Shown in pieces: positions 16,233 to 24,997 of a stretch of 64,000 nt of DNA. The stretch comes from Ferruginibacter lapsinanis (lineage in GTDB: Bacteria > Bacteroidota > Bacteroidia > Chitinophagales > Chitinophagaceae). A program made the translations under genes and the position numbers. The notes under the pieces are model-generated. The model ran no database searches, was not told where the DNA came from, and saw nothing but the letters and a program-made list of their open reading frames with translations. Numbering within the stretch: the stretch's first letter is position 1; every line of letters begins with the position of its first letter. The stretch lies in assembly GCF_020783315.1 (NCBI RefSeq), contig NZ_CP086063.1:372001-436000 (forward strand), in the 5' to 3' direction.

Positions 16233-17552
16233 ATGAAAATAATGAAGTTTGGTGGCACCAGCGTAGGTAAGCCTGAAAGAATGCATGAAGTGTCAAGATT
16301 GATCACTAAAGATGCTGAAAGCAAAATAGTAGTGTTATCTGCCTTAAGCGGCACTACCAATTCTTTGGTAGCAATCAGCGACTCATTGGCTAAGAGTGAC
16401 AGAGTTACTGCTAAACAACAAATTGATACACTGGAAACCCATTATCAAAACTTCATCAGCGAATTAGTAAAAACGGATGCGGCTTTGGCAAAAGCAAAAG
16501 CCATCTTAACTGAGCATTTCGAATTTTTAAATATCATTTTAAAAATATCTTTCAATGAAGCATTGAATAAAGATATTTTAGCACAAGGTGAATTATTAAG
16601 CACCAAGTTATTCTCTACTTTCTTAGAAGAGCAAGGCATTGACCATATGTATCTACCTGCTTTGGATTTTATGGTAATTGATGAATATGACGAACCGGAT
16701 CTGGATACAATTAAAAAGAAATTATCGGAAATTTTAAATGCGAATACAGATAAAAAATTATTCATTACTCAAGGATATATCTGCAGAAATGCAAAAGGTG
16801 AAGTGGATAATTTAAAAAGAGGCGGTAGCGATTACAGTGCCTCATTGATAGCAGCAGCGTGCAATGCTACTGTTTGTGAAATATGGACTGACATTGATGG
16901 CATGCATAACAATGACCCGAGAGTTGTGAACAAGACAGTAGCTATTGAACAATTAAGTTTTGATGAAGCTGCTGAATTAGCATACTTCGGTGCAAAGATC
17001 CTGCACCCTACTTGTATCTGGCCTGCACAATTAGCAAAGGTTCCGGTAAAATTATTAAACACCATGCAGCCTGACGCTGCAGGAACCACCATTACATCAG
17101 AAGCCGGTTCAAACGGCGTTAAAGCTGTTGCTGCAAAAGATGGCATCACTGTTATCAATATCAAAAGTAGCCGTATGTTATTGGCGTATGGTTTCTTAAG
17201 AAAAGTTTTTGAAGTTTTTGAAAAATACCGCACTTCAATTGATATGATCACTACTTCTGAAGTAGCCGTATCTGTAACAATTGATAACGATACTTACTTA
17301 GATGAAATAATAAAAGAGCTTGAACCATTCGGCACTGTTGAAGCAGAAAAAGGTCAAACTATTGTTTCCATTGTTGGTAACGAGATCAGTGAAACAAAAA
17401 ATTTAGTACAACGTTTATTTACTGCATTGGCAGATATCCCTGTAAGAATGGTTAGTTATGGTGGAAGCAAACACAATGTATCTATCCTTATTCCGGGTAG
17501 CTATAAAACACAAACGCTACAGGTAATTAACAGTGGCATATTTGGTTTATAA
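16233..17552 (+). CDS. lysC: Aspartate kinase (monofunctional)
   Basis: This 439-residue protein phosphorylates L-aspartate, the first step to lysine, threonine and methionine. The N-terminal amino-acid-kinase domain has MKFGGTSVGKPERM, VLSALSGTTNSL and KRGGSDYSASLIAAA (nucleotide/aspartate site near residue 203). Two C-terminal ACT segments (about 300-370 and 375-439; IDMITTSEVAVSVTID and VRMVSYGGSKHNVSILI) would bind a feedback amino acid. There is no homoserine dehydrogenase domain, so it is not the bifunctional ThrA type. The gene has its own promoter box upstream and a strong terminator downstream, with no pathway neighbours. Confidence 0.93.
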   Translation: MKIMKFGGTSVGKPERMHEVSRLITKDAESKIVVLSALSGTTNSLVAISDSLAKSDRVTAKQQIDTLETHYQNFISELVKTDAALAKAKAILTEHFEFLNIILKISFNEALNKDILAQGELLSTKLFSTFLEEQGIDHMYLPALDFMVIDEYDEPDLDTIKKKLSEILNANTDKKLFITQGYICRNAKGEVDNLKRGGSDYSASLIAAACNATVCEIWTDIDGMHNNDPRVVNKTVAIEQLSFDEAAELAYFGAKILHPTCIWPAQLAKVPVKLLNTMQPDAAGTTITSEAGSNGVKAVAAKDGITVINIKSSRMLLAYGFLRKVFEVFEKYRTSIDMITTSEVAVSVTIDNDTYLDEIIKELEPFGTVEAEKGQTIVSIVGNEISETKNLVQRLFTALADIPVRMVSYGGSKHNVSILIPGSYKTQTLQVINSGIFGL

Positions 17553-17573
17553 TTGAAACCATTCCTGCCTTGT

Positions 17574-17617
17574 AAAAGCTCAAAATTTCAATAAGAGATT
17601 TTGAGCTTTTTTTATTA
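17574..17617 (+). terminator. Terminator of the aspartate kinase gene
   Basis: The stem AAAAGCTCAAAAT / ATTTTGAGCTTTT with an 11-base loop is followed by a T run starting at 17607. Confidence 0.85.
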
Positions 17618-17634
17618 TCACTATATCCGGCAAC

Positions 17635-17665
17635 AATAAAAAAAGCTCTTCATTACTGAAGAGCT
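17635..17665 (-). terminator. Terminator of the tectonin-repeat T9SS gene
   Basis: A perfect 9-bp stem AGCTCTTCA / TGAAGAGCT with loop TTAC is followed, in the minus direction, by seven T residues. Confidence 0.8.
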
Positions 17666-17708
17666 AAAAAACATAACATTTTTTCTTCCTGAAACCCCCA
17701 AGTTCTAT

Positions 17709-20700
17709 TTACCTGTCACGCTTGATTATTTTTTGTTGTGCCCCAACATTACCTGCATTTACACGTATAATGTAGATGCCTGATGATAAATTTTCGAGGT
17801 TATCAATATTGACCCAATTCAATCCCTTTGCTCCTTTTACAGTATGTTGATAAACAGACCTGCCCACTGCATCTACCATATTAATTTTAATGACTGCACT
17901 CTCCAAGAGATCAATATACACATCTACCTTGTTTACAAATGGATTGGGTTTACAGCCGCTAATTGTAACCCTATTGGTAATAGTTGCTTTTACTACGATC
18001 ACTTTACTATAGGTAATCCTGCCATCATTATCGGTTGTTTTTACTCTGTAATAATTTACTCCATTAAAAGGCAATACATCAGCAAATTGATACACTGAGG
18101 CAATCCCTTTTGCCCCCATCGTTCCTACTTCGGCAAAAGAGTTCCCATCTGCGCTTCTTTCTACAACAAAATAATCGACATTAGTTTCAGTACTTGTACT
18201 CCATTTCAGATCAACTTTCTTATTATTAAATTGGCCTGTAAAATCTATAAGCGCTACAGGCAAAAGCGGTGTAAATGTCATTGTAACTGTTGCCGCTGTA
18301 CTTGAAATAAGTGCAGCATCTACTTCAACGTAAGTAAATGTCACTATTAAAAGGCCTCCGTTATTTGGATCAACTACCAATAACGACGGATCATAATTCT
18401 TTATGGTATCACCTGCAACTAATGCAACAAATCCTGCCCCGAAATCATAATAGAGTGTTGCATTGGTGGGCAATGTTTTTATAATTACTGTATCCAATTT
18501 ACTGTCGCCATCAAAAACTCCTTGCTCAGGATCACTACCATTTAAGGTAGGTACTACAACTGTATTCGTTCCCCCCGGATTTACCTGGGGTATCGCTGTT
18601 ACCGTGTTTGCGGTTGGTGCTTTCTCTATTCCAAAATCTACATTTGTTACATCAGCAGTACCCACAACAATGTAGGTTGAATCCAAATTCCCTGTTGTAA
18701 CATTTCCGGAACCTGCTCCATTATTATTTCCCTTACTATTGCCGGTATGTATCCAGCCAGCGGTCATGCTTGAATTTGGAGCGATAGTACCTACTCCTCC
18801 TGGTGCAGTTGTACTCAGCTTAACAGAATAGTTACCTGAAAATAAATTACTGAAACTATACTCGCCTGTAGATGGCAATAAAACTGAATTTACAACATGA
18901 TTAGTAGCATCTACTAAAATTGCATACAAAGTGGAAGTGGTGTTAGTGCCAATCCCATTTACCAAACCATCTGCCAATCCGTTAGCGTCATTGTACAATT
19001 TTCCAGTAATTGTTTGACAGGTTGCTGTGAGAGAAATATCATCCAACACAAGATCATTCCCTTGTCCGCCCGGCTTGTTATTGATCAGGTACACCCTTAC
19101 ATTTCCGCTTGCGGGGGCTATGAATGAACCTTTCTTTTCTATCCAGGTTAATGTACTTCCTGTTTTAGGTATATCTCCCGAAGGAAGGTCTAATAAAATA
19201 GCACCCGTTGTTGGATCAACTACTCTTAAGATAACATTAGGATCTGTGGCATCTGTAGCGGCAGCTAATAACACATTTGCCAACCATGCAGAAAACCGAT
19301 AACTATTACCTGGTACCAATCCAGCATATTCTTTTTCATAGTAAACACCTGAAGAAAAATCTGCATTTACCAAAAGCATCTGACCGTTTACATCTCCAGC
19401 TGTATGATCTGTATCTGAAGCCACTTTTGAGAGACCATAGCTAACATCACCATGCACATCACAAGTGTAGCTACAGTTTGCCCCGTTTAGGCCTGGTCCT
19501 GATATCCATTGATAATAATACCCGGTGGCATCATATACAGAAGTGGTTAACACATACTGACCATCATTCACCCCATTACCTTGATAATGCCCCATAGGAT
19601 TGTTATTAAAGGTATAGCTGGTTTGTCCTGCAGGTAAAGAATTTACCACATTTGTACTACCAGTTCCAAAGGTTTCAATAAATGTACCGCCACAAGCTGT
19701 AGAGATGGTTTGAGCCGCAGGTTTAGTACCCAATACGTTTGTATACTGCACATACACATGTTCGTTAGCTCCTACAGAAATAGAAGATGTTCCTGTAGTG
19801 GTACTATATGAATCGCCTGTACTTCCAAAAATAATGATGTCCTGCAGGTAATATCCTGAAGCAACTGTTTCGGTAAAACTATAGTTACCCGTAGGTTGAT
19901 TATAATAGATCAATGTATTATTAAGGCCGGCCGTTTGCGCTGATATCACCACCCACCTGCCATCTGATAATCTTTTTAATAAATAAGATCGACCTCCGTT
20001 AAAGCTCAAGGTCATGAGCGGTTCGTTATCTGCACCTACGGTTACATTATACATGGTAGTACCTGTGGGAGCTAATGCATCTGCTGTCCAGGCCGATCCA
20101 TTCCAGTAATAAATGATATCGTAATTCACATTTGCCGGATTTACCGCAATTGCCCATGCTGTACCATCTGCACCTACAGCAATATCTTTTGCAGACTGCC
20201 CACCCGGAAGTCCATTGTCTGTGGCCGATGTTCCATTGTAATAGTAAACATGATTATCCAATCCGATGTACCATGCTGTTCCAGAAGGTCCGCCATCTAT
20301 ACGTTTACCTGTTGGCTGAGGAGATCCGGCTAATGCTGTATAGGTTGATCCGCTTACCCATTTGTAGAGTTTATCATCAGTGCCAACCACATACACTCCA
20401 TTATCGGGCCCTACACCAACATCTTTCGCTGTACCGGATAGAACCCCATTTCTGTAAATATTATTAGATGAATTGATCTGCCAGTTGATACCGCTTGTCT
20501 CGATATCTATTCTTACTGCATTATTACCTGCAGGATGTACCCATGCGGCATTACCTGATGTATAGGTATACACATCATTTACAGGTGCATCTTTTTGTGT
20601 AAAAGCAAGATACCCAGTTCCAGAAGAAGAAGCACCCACTTCTAACGGTTGTTTACCTCCAAATTCATCATGCAATGTAATGGTAGGATTAGCAGCAAAT

Positions 20701-20849
20701 GCAGAACCGACAGGACCTGAAGTAGCAAATGTGAAATTTTGATTTGCATTGGGTAATGTATTCTTTTGAATTACCAGTGATTGGGTTTGAGCCTTTGATA
20801 GTAGCGCAAAGCATAGACACATGCTTAAAAAAAGTACATTTTTTTTCAT
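17709..20849 (-). CDS. T9SS-secreted protein with tectonin-like propeller repeats
   Basis: This 1046-residue protein has a signal peptide (residues 1-20). Residues about 130-310 hold four to five tectonin-like blades (AKDVGVGPDNGVYVVGTDDK, IDGGPSGTAWYIGLDNHVYY, AKDIAVGADGTAWAIAVN, NVTVGADNEPLM), a fold often used for lectin-like binding. Next come a carbohydrate-binding-like beta sandwich (about 380-610), an SdrD-B-like region (ITGKLYNDANGLADG, about 612-700) and a T9SS type A sorting domain (KPNPFVNKVDVYID ... LSSGIYIIRVN). No catalytic motif is seen, so an adhesive or recognition role at the surface is inferred. It is monocistronic with its own terminator. Confidence 0.85.
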   Translation of the reverse strand: MKKNVLFLSMCLCFALLSKAQTQSLVIQKNTLPNANQNFTFATSGPVGSAFAANPTITLHDEFGGKQPLEVGASSSGTGYLAFTQKDAPVNDVYTYTSGNAAWVHPAGNNAVRIDIETSGINWQINSSNNIYRNGVLSGTAKDVGVGPDNGVYVVGTDDKLYKWVSGSTYTALAGSPQPTGKRIDGGPSGTAWYIGLDNHVYYYNGTSATDNGLPGGQSAKDIAVGADGTAWAIAVNPANVNYDIIYYWNGSAWTADALAPTGTTMYNVTVGADNEPLMTLSFNGGRSYLLKRLSDGRWVVISAQTAGLNNTLIYYNQPTGNYSFTETVASGYYLQDIIIFGSTGDSYSTTTGTSSISVGANEHVYVQYTNVLGTKPAAQTISTACGGTFIETFGTGSTNVVNSLPAGQTSYTFNNNPMGHYQGNGVNDGQYVLTTSVYDATGYYYQWISGPGLNGANCSYTCDVHGDVSYGLSKVASDTDHTAGDVNGQMLLVNADFSSGVYYEKEYAGLVPGNSYRFSAWLANVLLAAATDATDPNVILRVVDPTTGAILLDLPSGDIPKTGSTLTWIEKKGSFIAPASGNVRVYLINNKPGGQGNDLVLDDISLTATCQTITGKLYNDANGLADGLVNGIGTNTTSTLYAILVDATNHVVNSVLLPSTGEYSFSNLFSGNYSVKLSTTAPGGVGTIAPNSSMTAGWIHTGNSKGNNNGAGSGNVTTGNLDSTYIVVGTADVTNVDFGIEKAPTANTVTAIPQVNPGGTNTVVVPTLNGSDPEQGVFDGDSKLDTVIIKTLPTNATLYYDFGAGFVALVAGDTIKNYDPSLLVVDPNNGGLLIVTFTYVEVDAALISSTAATVTMTFTPLLPVALIDFTGQFNNKKVDLKWSTSTETNVDYFVVERSADGNSFAEVGTMGAKGIASVYQFADVLPFNGVNYYRVKTTDNDGRITYSKVIVVKATITNRVTISGCKPNPFVNKVDVYIDLLESAVIKINMVDAVGRSVYQHTVKGAKGLNWVNIDNLENLSSGIYIIRVNAGNVGAQQKIIKRDR

Positions 20850-21069
20850 ACAGCATTCGTTTTAAATAAACAGATCAAGGTAAGGCTATCAAGGGTTAAA
20901 CAACGGGTAAGGGACCTGGTATGTGTATTTTTTACACATTTGTATGCAGAGTTAATGCATTATTTTGAAATGACAAAAAAATGGATTCATTTTTTCAGCA
21001 AGTCAATAAAAGTTTATCGATAGCACTACAAACTAAAATATTTGCATTTTCACAAATGAAGAACAGCGA

Positions 21070-21963
21070 TTATTTCAGGCTTTTATTTACCACCAATTCT
21101 TTACTGCCTGAACCATATACATAAAAACCTTCCCCGCTTTTAACCCCCAACCTGCCTTTTGCTACCATATCTTTAAGTAAGGGACAGGGTGCATATTTTG
21201 CATTATTACCAAAGCCTTCGTACAATACATTAATAATACTCAGACAAACATCCAAACCAATAAAATCAGCCAATTGTAATGGTCCCATTGGATGCGCCAT
21301 TCCTACTTTCATTATTGTATCTATCTCTGCCACACCTGCTACACCTTCGTGTAAACTATAAATCGCTTCATTGATCATAGGCATTAAAATACGATTGGCA
21401 ATAAACCCAGGCGCATCATTTACCACACATGGAACTTTATTCAACTCCTCTGCTAATGATACTATTGTTGACGTTACGGTTTGCTTAGTTGCAGGGTTAT
21501 TGATTATTTCCACCAACTTCATTACGGGAACAGGGTTCATAAAATGCATACCAATTACCATTTCCGGTCTTTTTGTTACTGAGGCTATCTTAGTAATAGA
21601 GATGGATGAAGTATTGGTAGCAAGTATGCATCCTGCAGGAGCCGCTTCATCAATTGTTTGAAATATCTTCAATTTCAACTCTACATTTTCTGTTGCTGCT
21701 TCTATAACCAGATCAGCATTTTTTACTCCCTCTATGATATCTGTAGATGTAGAAATATTTTTTAACGTTGCTAATTTCTGCTCTTCAGTAATTGTCTCTT
21801 TGGCAATTTGCCTATCTAAATTTTTAGAGATGGTCTTTATTGCTTTTTCTAATTGAGCTGGATCAACATCAATCAATGTTACAGTAAATCCACCCTGTGC
21901 AAACACATGAGCAATCCCGTTGCCCATCGTACCAGCTCCGATTACACTAACTACATGAACCAT
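21070..21963 (-). CDS. 3-hydroxybutyryl-CoA / 3-hydroxyacyl-CoA dehydrogenase
   Basis: This 297-residue protein has an N-terminal Rossmann NAD site (VSVIGAGTMGNGIAHVFAQGG), the family segment GMHFMNPVPVMKLVEII with the catalytic His (about residue 141), and a C-terminal helical domain (GFIANRILMPMINEAIYSL; MGPLQLADFIGLDVCLSI). It oxidises (S)-3-hydroxyacyl-CoA in beta-oxidation or the reverse in butanoate synthesis. Single-domain length indicates the HBD/PaaH class, not the large FadB type. It shares orientation with an acyl-CoA dehydrogenase gene upstream, separated by 216 bases, so a shared pathway is plausible but a shared transcript is not certain. Confidence 0.92.
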   Translation of the reverse strand: MVHVVSVIGAGTMGNGIAHVFAQGGFTVTLIDVDPAQLEKAIKTISKNLDRQIAKETITEEQKLATLKNISTSTDIIEGVKNADLVIEAATENVELKLKIFQTIDEAAPAGCILATNTSSISITKIASVTKRPEMVIGMHFMNPVPVMKLVEIINNPATKQTVTSTIVSLAEELNKVPCVVNDAPGFIANRILMPMINEAIYSLHEGVAGVAEIDTIMKVGMAHPMGPLQLADFIGLDVCLSIINVLYEGFGNNAKYAPCPLLKDMVAKGRLGVKSGEGFYVYGSGSKELVVNKSLK

Positions 21964-22179
21964 GTTTAAAATTATGAGTGATGAATTATAAATTATAAGT
22001 GTTCTTACTTCTTTGATTTTGTTGTAATAATAGCACTTCTACTCATTTTTAGAACTTCTTCTGTTTCCTTATGAATGCTTATAGAGTTTAATTATACGTT
22101 TTGCTTAAAGAAAGCTTCTGTCTTTTATTATACTCTTCCTTTCACTCTTCGCTCATCATTATTATTTATATCTAAATAC

Positions 22180-23367
22180 TTATTTAAATGCATTGAAACC
22201 CGTAATATCCATACCTGTAATGAGCAGATGAATATCATGCGTACCTTCATAAGTGATCACACTTTCTAAATTCATCATATGACGCATAATAGGATATTCG
22301 CCTGTAATCCCCATGCCTCCTAACATCTGGCGGGCATCCCTGCAAATATTTGTGGCTATTTCGCAGGCATTTCTCTTTGCCATACTTACCTGTTGTGGTG
22401 TAGCTTTTCCGTCATTCATCAACACACCTAAACGCCAGTTCAATAATTGTGCTTTTGTAATTTCGGTGATCATCTCTGCCAACTTTTTTTGTTGTAGCTG
22501 AAATGCACCTATCGGTTTATCAAACTGAATTCTTTCTTTACTGTATTGCAATGCAGTGTGGTAACAATCCATTGCAGCCCCAATGACTCCCCATGCAATT
22601 CCGTAACGAGCCTTGGTTAAACAGCCCAGCGGGCCTTTTAAACCTCGTACATTGGGTAAGATATTTTCTTTAGGGATCTTTACATTATCAAAAACCAACT
22701 CTCCTGTAGCGCTGGCTCTTAAACTCCATTTGCCATGTGTGGTGGGTGTTGAAAAGCCTTCCATTCCCCTTTCTACAATTATGCCAGTTACAATCCCTTC
22801 TTCATCTCTGGCCCACACCACTGCAATTTGTGCAAAAGGTGCATTACTGATCCACATCTTTGCACCATTTAAAATAACATGTCCATCTCCGTTATCTTTT
22901 ATATTGGTGAGCATACTACCCGGATCACTTCCATGGTCGGGTTCTGTTAACCCAAAGCAACCTAACCATTCGCCGCTGGCTAATTTGGGAAGATATTTTT
23001 TCCGTTGTTCTTCGCTGCCATATTGATAGATAGGAAACATTACCAAACTGCCCTGTACACTTGCTGTTGAGCGTACACCACTATCTCCTCTTTCTAATTC
23101 CTGCATCATCAATCCATAACTGATATAATCCAATCCACCACCACCATATTGTTCGGGTATTGTTGGACCGAAACAACCCAGGTCGCCTAATTGTTTTACA
23201 ATTTGCTGAGGAAATGCTGCCTGCTGGGCATACTCTTCTATAATGGGGGATATTTCTTTTTTTACATAACTGCGTACACTTTCACGAACGAGTTTATGTT
23301 CTTCGCTTAGTAACTCATCTACATTAAAATAATCGGGAGATTGAAAATTATCAGTTTTGGCAGCCAT
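22180..23367 (-). CDS. Acyl-CoA dehydrogenase, glutaryl-CoA dehydrogenase-like
   Basis: This is a 395-residue protein from the ATG at 23367 (a TTG at 23409 would add an unconserved leader made of repeated spacer sequence). The FAD-dependent acyl-CoA dehydrogenase fold is clear: GCFGLTEPDHGSDPGSM (about 126-142), ILNGAKMWISNAP, RYGIAWGVIGAAMDCY, IGAFQLQQKKLAEM, and MLGGMGITGEYPIMRH. The catalytic Glu lies in VITYEGTHDIHLL near residue 375. The latter segments and RYGIAWG favour glutaryl-CoA dehydrogenase, acting in lysine and tryptophan breakdown, over short-chain enzymes, but this is by resemblance. Upstream, 154 bases away, is pyrF in the same direction. Confidence 0.88.
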   Translation of the reverse strand: MAAKTDNFQSPDYFNVDELLSEEHKLVRESVRSYVKKEISPIIEEYAQQAAFPQQIVKQLGDLGCFGPTIPEQYGGGGLDYISYGLMMQELERGDSGVRSTASVQGSLVMFPIYQYGSEEQRKKYLPKLASGEWLGCFGLTEPDHGSDPGSMLTNIKDNGDGHVILNGAKMWISNAPFAQIAVVWARDEEGIVTGIIVERGMEGFSTPTTHGKWSLRASATGELVFDNVKIPKENILPNVRGLKGPLGCLTKARYGIAWGVIGAAMDCYHTALQYSKERIQFDKPIGAFQLQQKKLAEMITEITKAQLLNWRLGVLMNDGKATPQQVSMAKRNACEIATNICRDARQMLGGMGITGEYPIMRHMMNLESVITYEGTHDIHLLITGMDITGFNAFK

Positions 23368-23521
23368 ACGATTTACGATTTGAGCATTACGAATTACGAA
23401 TTTCTTCAATACTAAAGATACTGAAAATTGGGCTGAAGATATTATGAATGTGTTTAGAAGGTTTAGCTGTTTAACAGGTCCCTCAACTTCCTTATTTTTT
23501 ATTCCACATTTCTTATTTCTG

Positions 23522-24346
23522 TTATAAGTATCCGGCCATTTCTGTTTGATATTGCATAGCGATCATTCTTGCTTCTTCTGCAAAATTTTCTTTATCGCTT
23601 GCATAGATGATGGCTCTTGATGCGTTTACGAGTAAGCCACAGTCTTTATTCATACCGTATTTACTTACATCTTTTAAACTGCCGCCCTGAAAACCAACGC
23701 CGGGTACTAATAAAAAATGATCGGGGATGATACTACGGATATTTTCCAACTCTGTTGCCTGTGTGGCCCCAAGTACAAACATTAAATTATCGGGTGTGCC
23801 CCAAGAAGCTACTTTTCTTATGACGTTTTCATATAAATAATCGCTTCGTAAATGTGCTTCATTACCATTTTGAATTTTGAGCATTTCAAAATCTGCAGCA
23901 CCTTTATTACTGGTTAGTCCAAGAACAATTGTCCATTTGTTTTTAAAATCCAGAAAGGGACGAATACTATCTTCTCCCATATATGGAGCAACAGTGATAG
24001 AATCGAAATTGAACGTGTTGAAAAAAGCTTTGGCGTATTGCGTGGAAGTATTACCTATATCACCTCTTTTAGCATCGGCTATAGTAAAGTGTTCTTCAGG
24101 GATATAGTTCACTGTTTTTTGCATAGCTTCCCAACCTTTTAAACCCATGACTTCGTAAAAAGCTGTATTTATTTTATAGGCTACGCAAAGATCTTTGGTG
24201 ACATCAATTATCTGTTTATTGAATTCAAACACTGCATCGGGGTGATCTTGCAGGTGTTTCGGGATTTTTGTTATATCGGTATCCAAGCCTACGCAGAGAT
24301 ATGATCTTTTGCTTTTTATTTGGTCGATTAAGAATTGACGTGTCAT
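23522..24346 (-). CDS. pyrF: Orotidine 5'-phosphate decarboxylase (type 2)
   Basis: This 274-residue protein decarboxylates OMP to UMP, the last step of de novo pyrimidine synthesis. The length and the order LCVGLDTDITKIP, KINTAFYEVMG, the catalytic IADAKRGDIGNTSTQYAKA (DxKxxD, about residues 94-100) and FLLVPGVGFQGG identify the longer PyrF subfamily 2 found in actinobacteria and Bacteroidota. A TATCTTTG box lies eight bases upstream of the ATG, so the leader is very short. No other pyr gene is adjacent. Beyond its promoter lies a 21-bp repeat array. Confidence 0.95.
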   Translation of the reverse strand: MTRQFLIDQIKSKRSYLCVGLDTDITKIPKHLQDHPDAVFEFNKQIIDVTKDLCVAYKINTAFYEVMGLKGWEAMQKTVNYIPEEHFTIADAKRGDIGNTSTQYAKAFFNTFNFDSITVAPYMGEDSIRPFLDFKNKWTIVLGLTSNKGAADFEMLKIQNGNEAHLRSDYLYENVIRKVASWGTPDNLMFVLGATQATELENIRSIIPDHFLLVPGVGFQGGSLKDVSKYGMNKDCGLLVNASRAIIYASDKENFAEEARMIAMQYQTEMAGYL

Positions 24347-24353
24347 GGTGGCG

Positions 24354-24361
24354 CAAAGATA
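24354..24361 (-). promoter_or_regulatory. Promoter -7 box of pyrF
   Basis: Read on the minus strand, TATCTTTG followed by GCG is an exact match to TAnnTTTG, eight bases before the pyrF ATG. No TTG is found at the -33 position. Confidence 0.5.
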
Positions 24362-24401
24362 ATATTATCTGTTTTATTGCTTTTTTAAATTGTGATTGGA
24401 T

Positions 24402-24632
24402 AGTTGGTAATTTCTTTCGAACAGTTGGTCATTTCTTTACAACAGTTGGTCATTTCCTTCGAACAGTTGTTCATTTCTTTACAACAGTTGGTCGTTTCCT
24501 TCTAATAGTTGGTCATTTCTTTACAACAGTTGGTCGTTTCTTTACAACAGTTGGTCATTTCCTTCGAACAGTTGGTCATTTCTTTACAACAGTTGATCAT
24601 TTCTTTACAACAGTTGATCATTTCTTTACAAC
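24402..24632. repeat. Array of eleven 21-bp tandem repeats
   Basis: Eleven head-to-tail units of consensus AGTTGGTCATTTCTTTACAA plus C keep a strict 21-base period with no indels; only substitutions separate them (for example C/T at position 13 and the TACAAC/TCGAAC ending). The last two units share GATCATT. Because 21 is a multiple of three, the minus strand reads as heptads NCCKEMT and the plus strand as FFTTVGH. There are no spacers, so it is not a CRISPR. The array lies between the pyrF promoter and mrp. Confidence 0.9.
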
Positions 24633-24708
24633 AGTTAGTGATAGTACTATGATTTTCAATCATTTTTCTACAAATGATACATTCTTCCGACATTCGATCT
24701 GCCAGCAT
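24502..24708 (-). CDS. Possible small Cys-rich heptad-repeat protein
   Basis: From an ATG at 24708 the minus strand reads 68 residues: a unique start MLADRMSEECIICRKMIENH followed by seven heptads of the form NCCKEMT, ending at a TAG inside the fifth repeat unit. Cysteine pairs every seven residues could bind metal or form an amphipathic helix. No signal peptide or close promoter is obvious, the frame is cut off within the array, and a translated tandem repeat can arise by chance. I do not recognise a family. Treat as hypothetical. Confidence 0.2.
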   Translation of the reverse strand: MLADRMSEECIICRKMIENHSTITNCCKEMINCCKEMINCCKEMTNCSKEMTNCCKETTNCCKEMTNY

Positions 24709-24838
24709 TACCCCAAAAACGCCACAATGATATACGGATGGACAGTAGATCAATTGTATGAACGACGATTTAGATTGATTGAAAAAATTAAAAGGATTTT
24801 GATTTTATAATCAGCATACTCTTAGGAATTATTCCAAA

Positions 24839-24982
24839 TCACAGTTCAAAAAAATACGCTGCAATAAAAGCTCCAGAAAGGTATGCGGTACAAGTGAGTG
24901 ACACAACGATGATGACCAAAGCTAAAATGCCCGTAACAAAAAAGTCAAAAACATTTACGTTTTTGACTTTTTTATTTTTCAT
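24839..24982 (-). CDS. Possible 47-residue single-helix membrane protein
   Basis: A short frame starts at ATG 24982, 15 bases beyond the mrp stop in the same direction, and ends with TGA at 24839. It encodes a basic N-terminus (MKNKKVKNVNVFDFF) and one long hydrophobic helix (VTGILALVIIVVSLTCTAYL, then SGAFIAAYFFEL). The first codons also make up the hairpin listed as the mrp terminator, so either the hairpin or the frame could be the functional element. No family is recognised. The hydrophobic pattern and closeness to mrp are the only support. Confidence 0.3.
   Translation of the reverse strand: MKNKKVKNVNVFDFFVTGILALVIIVVSLTCTAYLSGAFIAAYFFEL
24935..24974. terminator. Bidirectional terminator hairpin after mrp
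   Basis: The stem AAAAAAGTCAAAAAC / GTTTTTGACTTTTTT with loop ATTTAC has T runs on both strands, and lies 26 bases past the mrp stop. It overlaps the first codons of the small frame described above. Confidence 0.7.
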
Positions 24983-24997
24983 TTTTATCTTTTCGTT

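Noticed and set aside
17844..20467. Plus-strand frames inside the tectonin T9SS gene
   Set aside because: They are shadow frames of a 1046-residue coding sequence with signal peptide and sorting domain.
23368..23410. Short repeated ACGATTT/ACGAATT spacer as a functional site
   Set aside because: The words are low-complexity and fit slippage in an A/T-rich gap; no partner site was found.
24402..24632. CRISPR array
   Set aside because: Units are contiguous at 21 bases with no spacers and no cas genes nearby.
24268..24810. 180-residue plus-strand frame across the 21-bp array
   Set aside because: It begins inside pyrF on the opposite strand, has no convincing start or promoter, and is made mostly of the repeated FFTTVGH phase.
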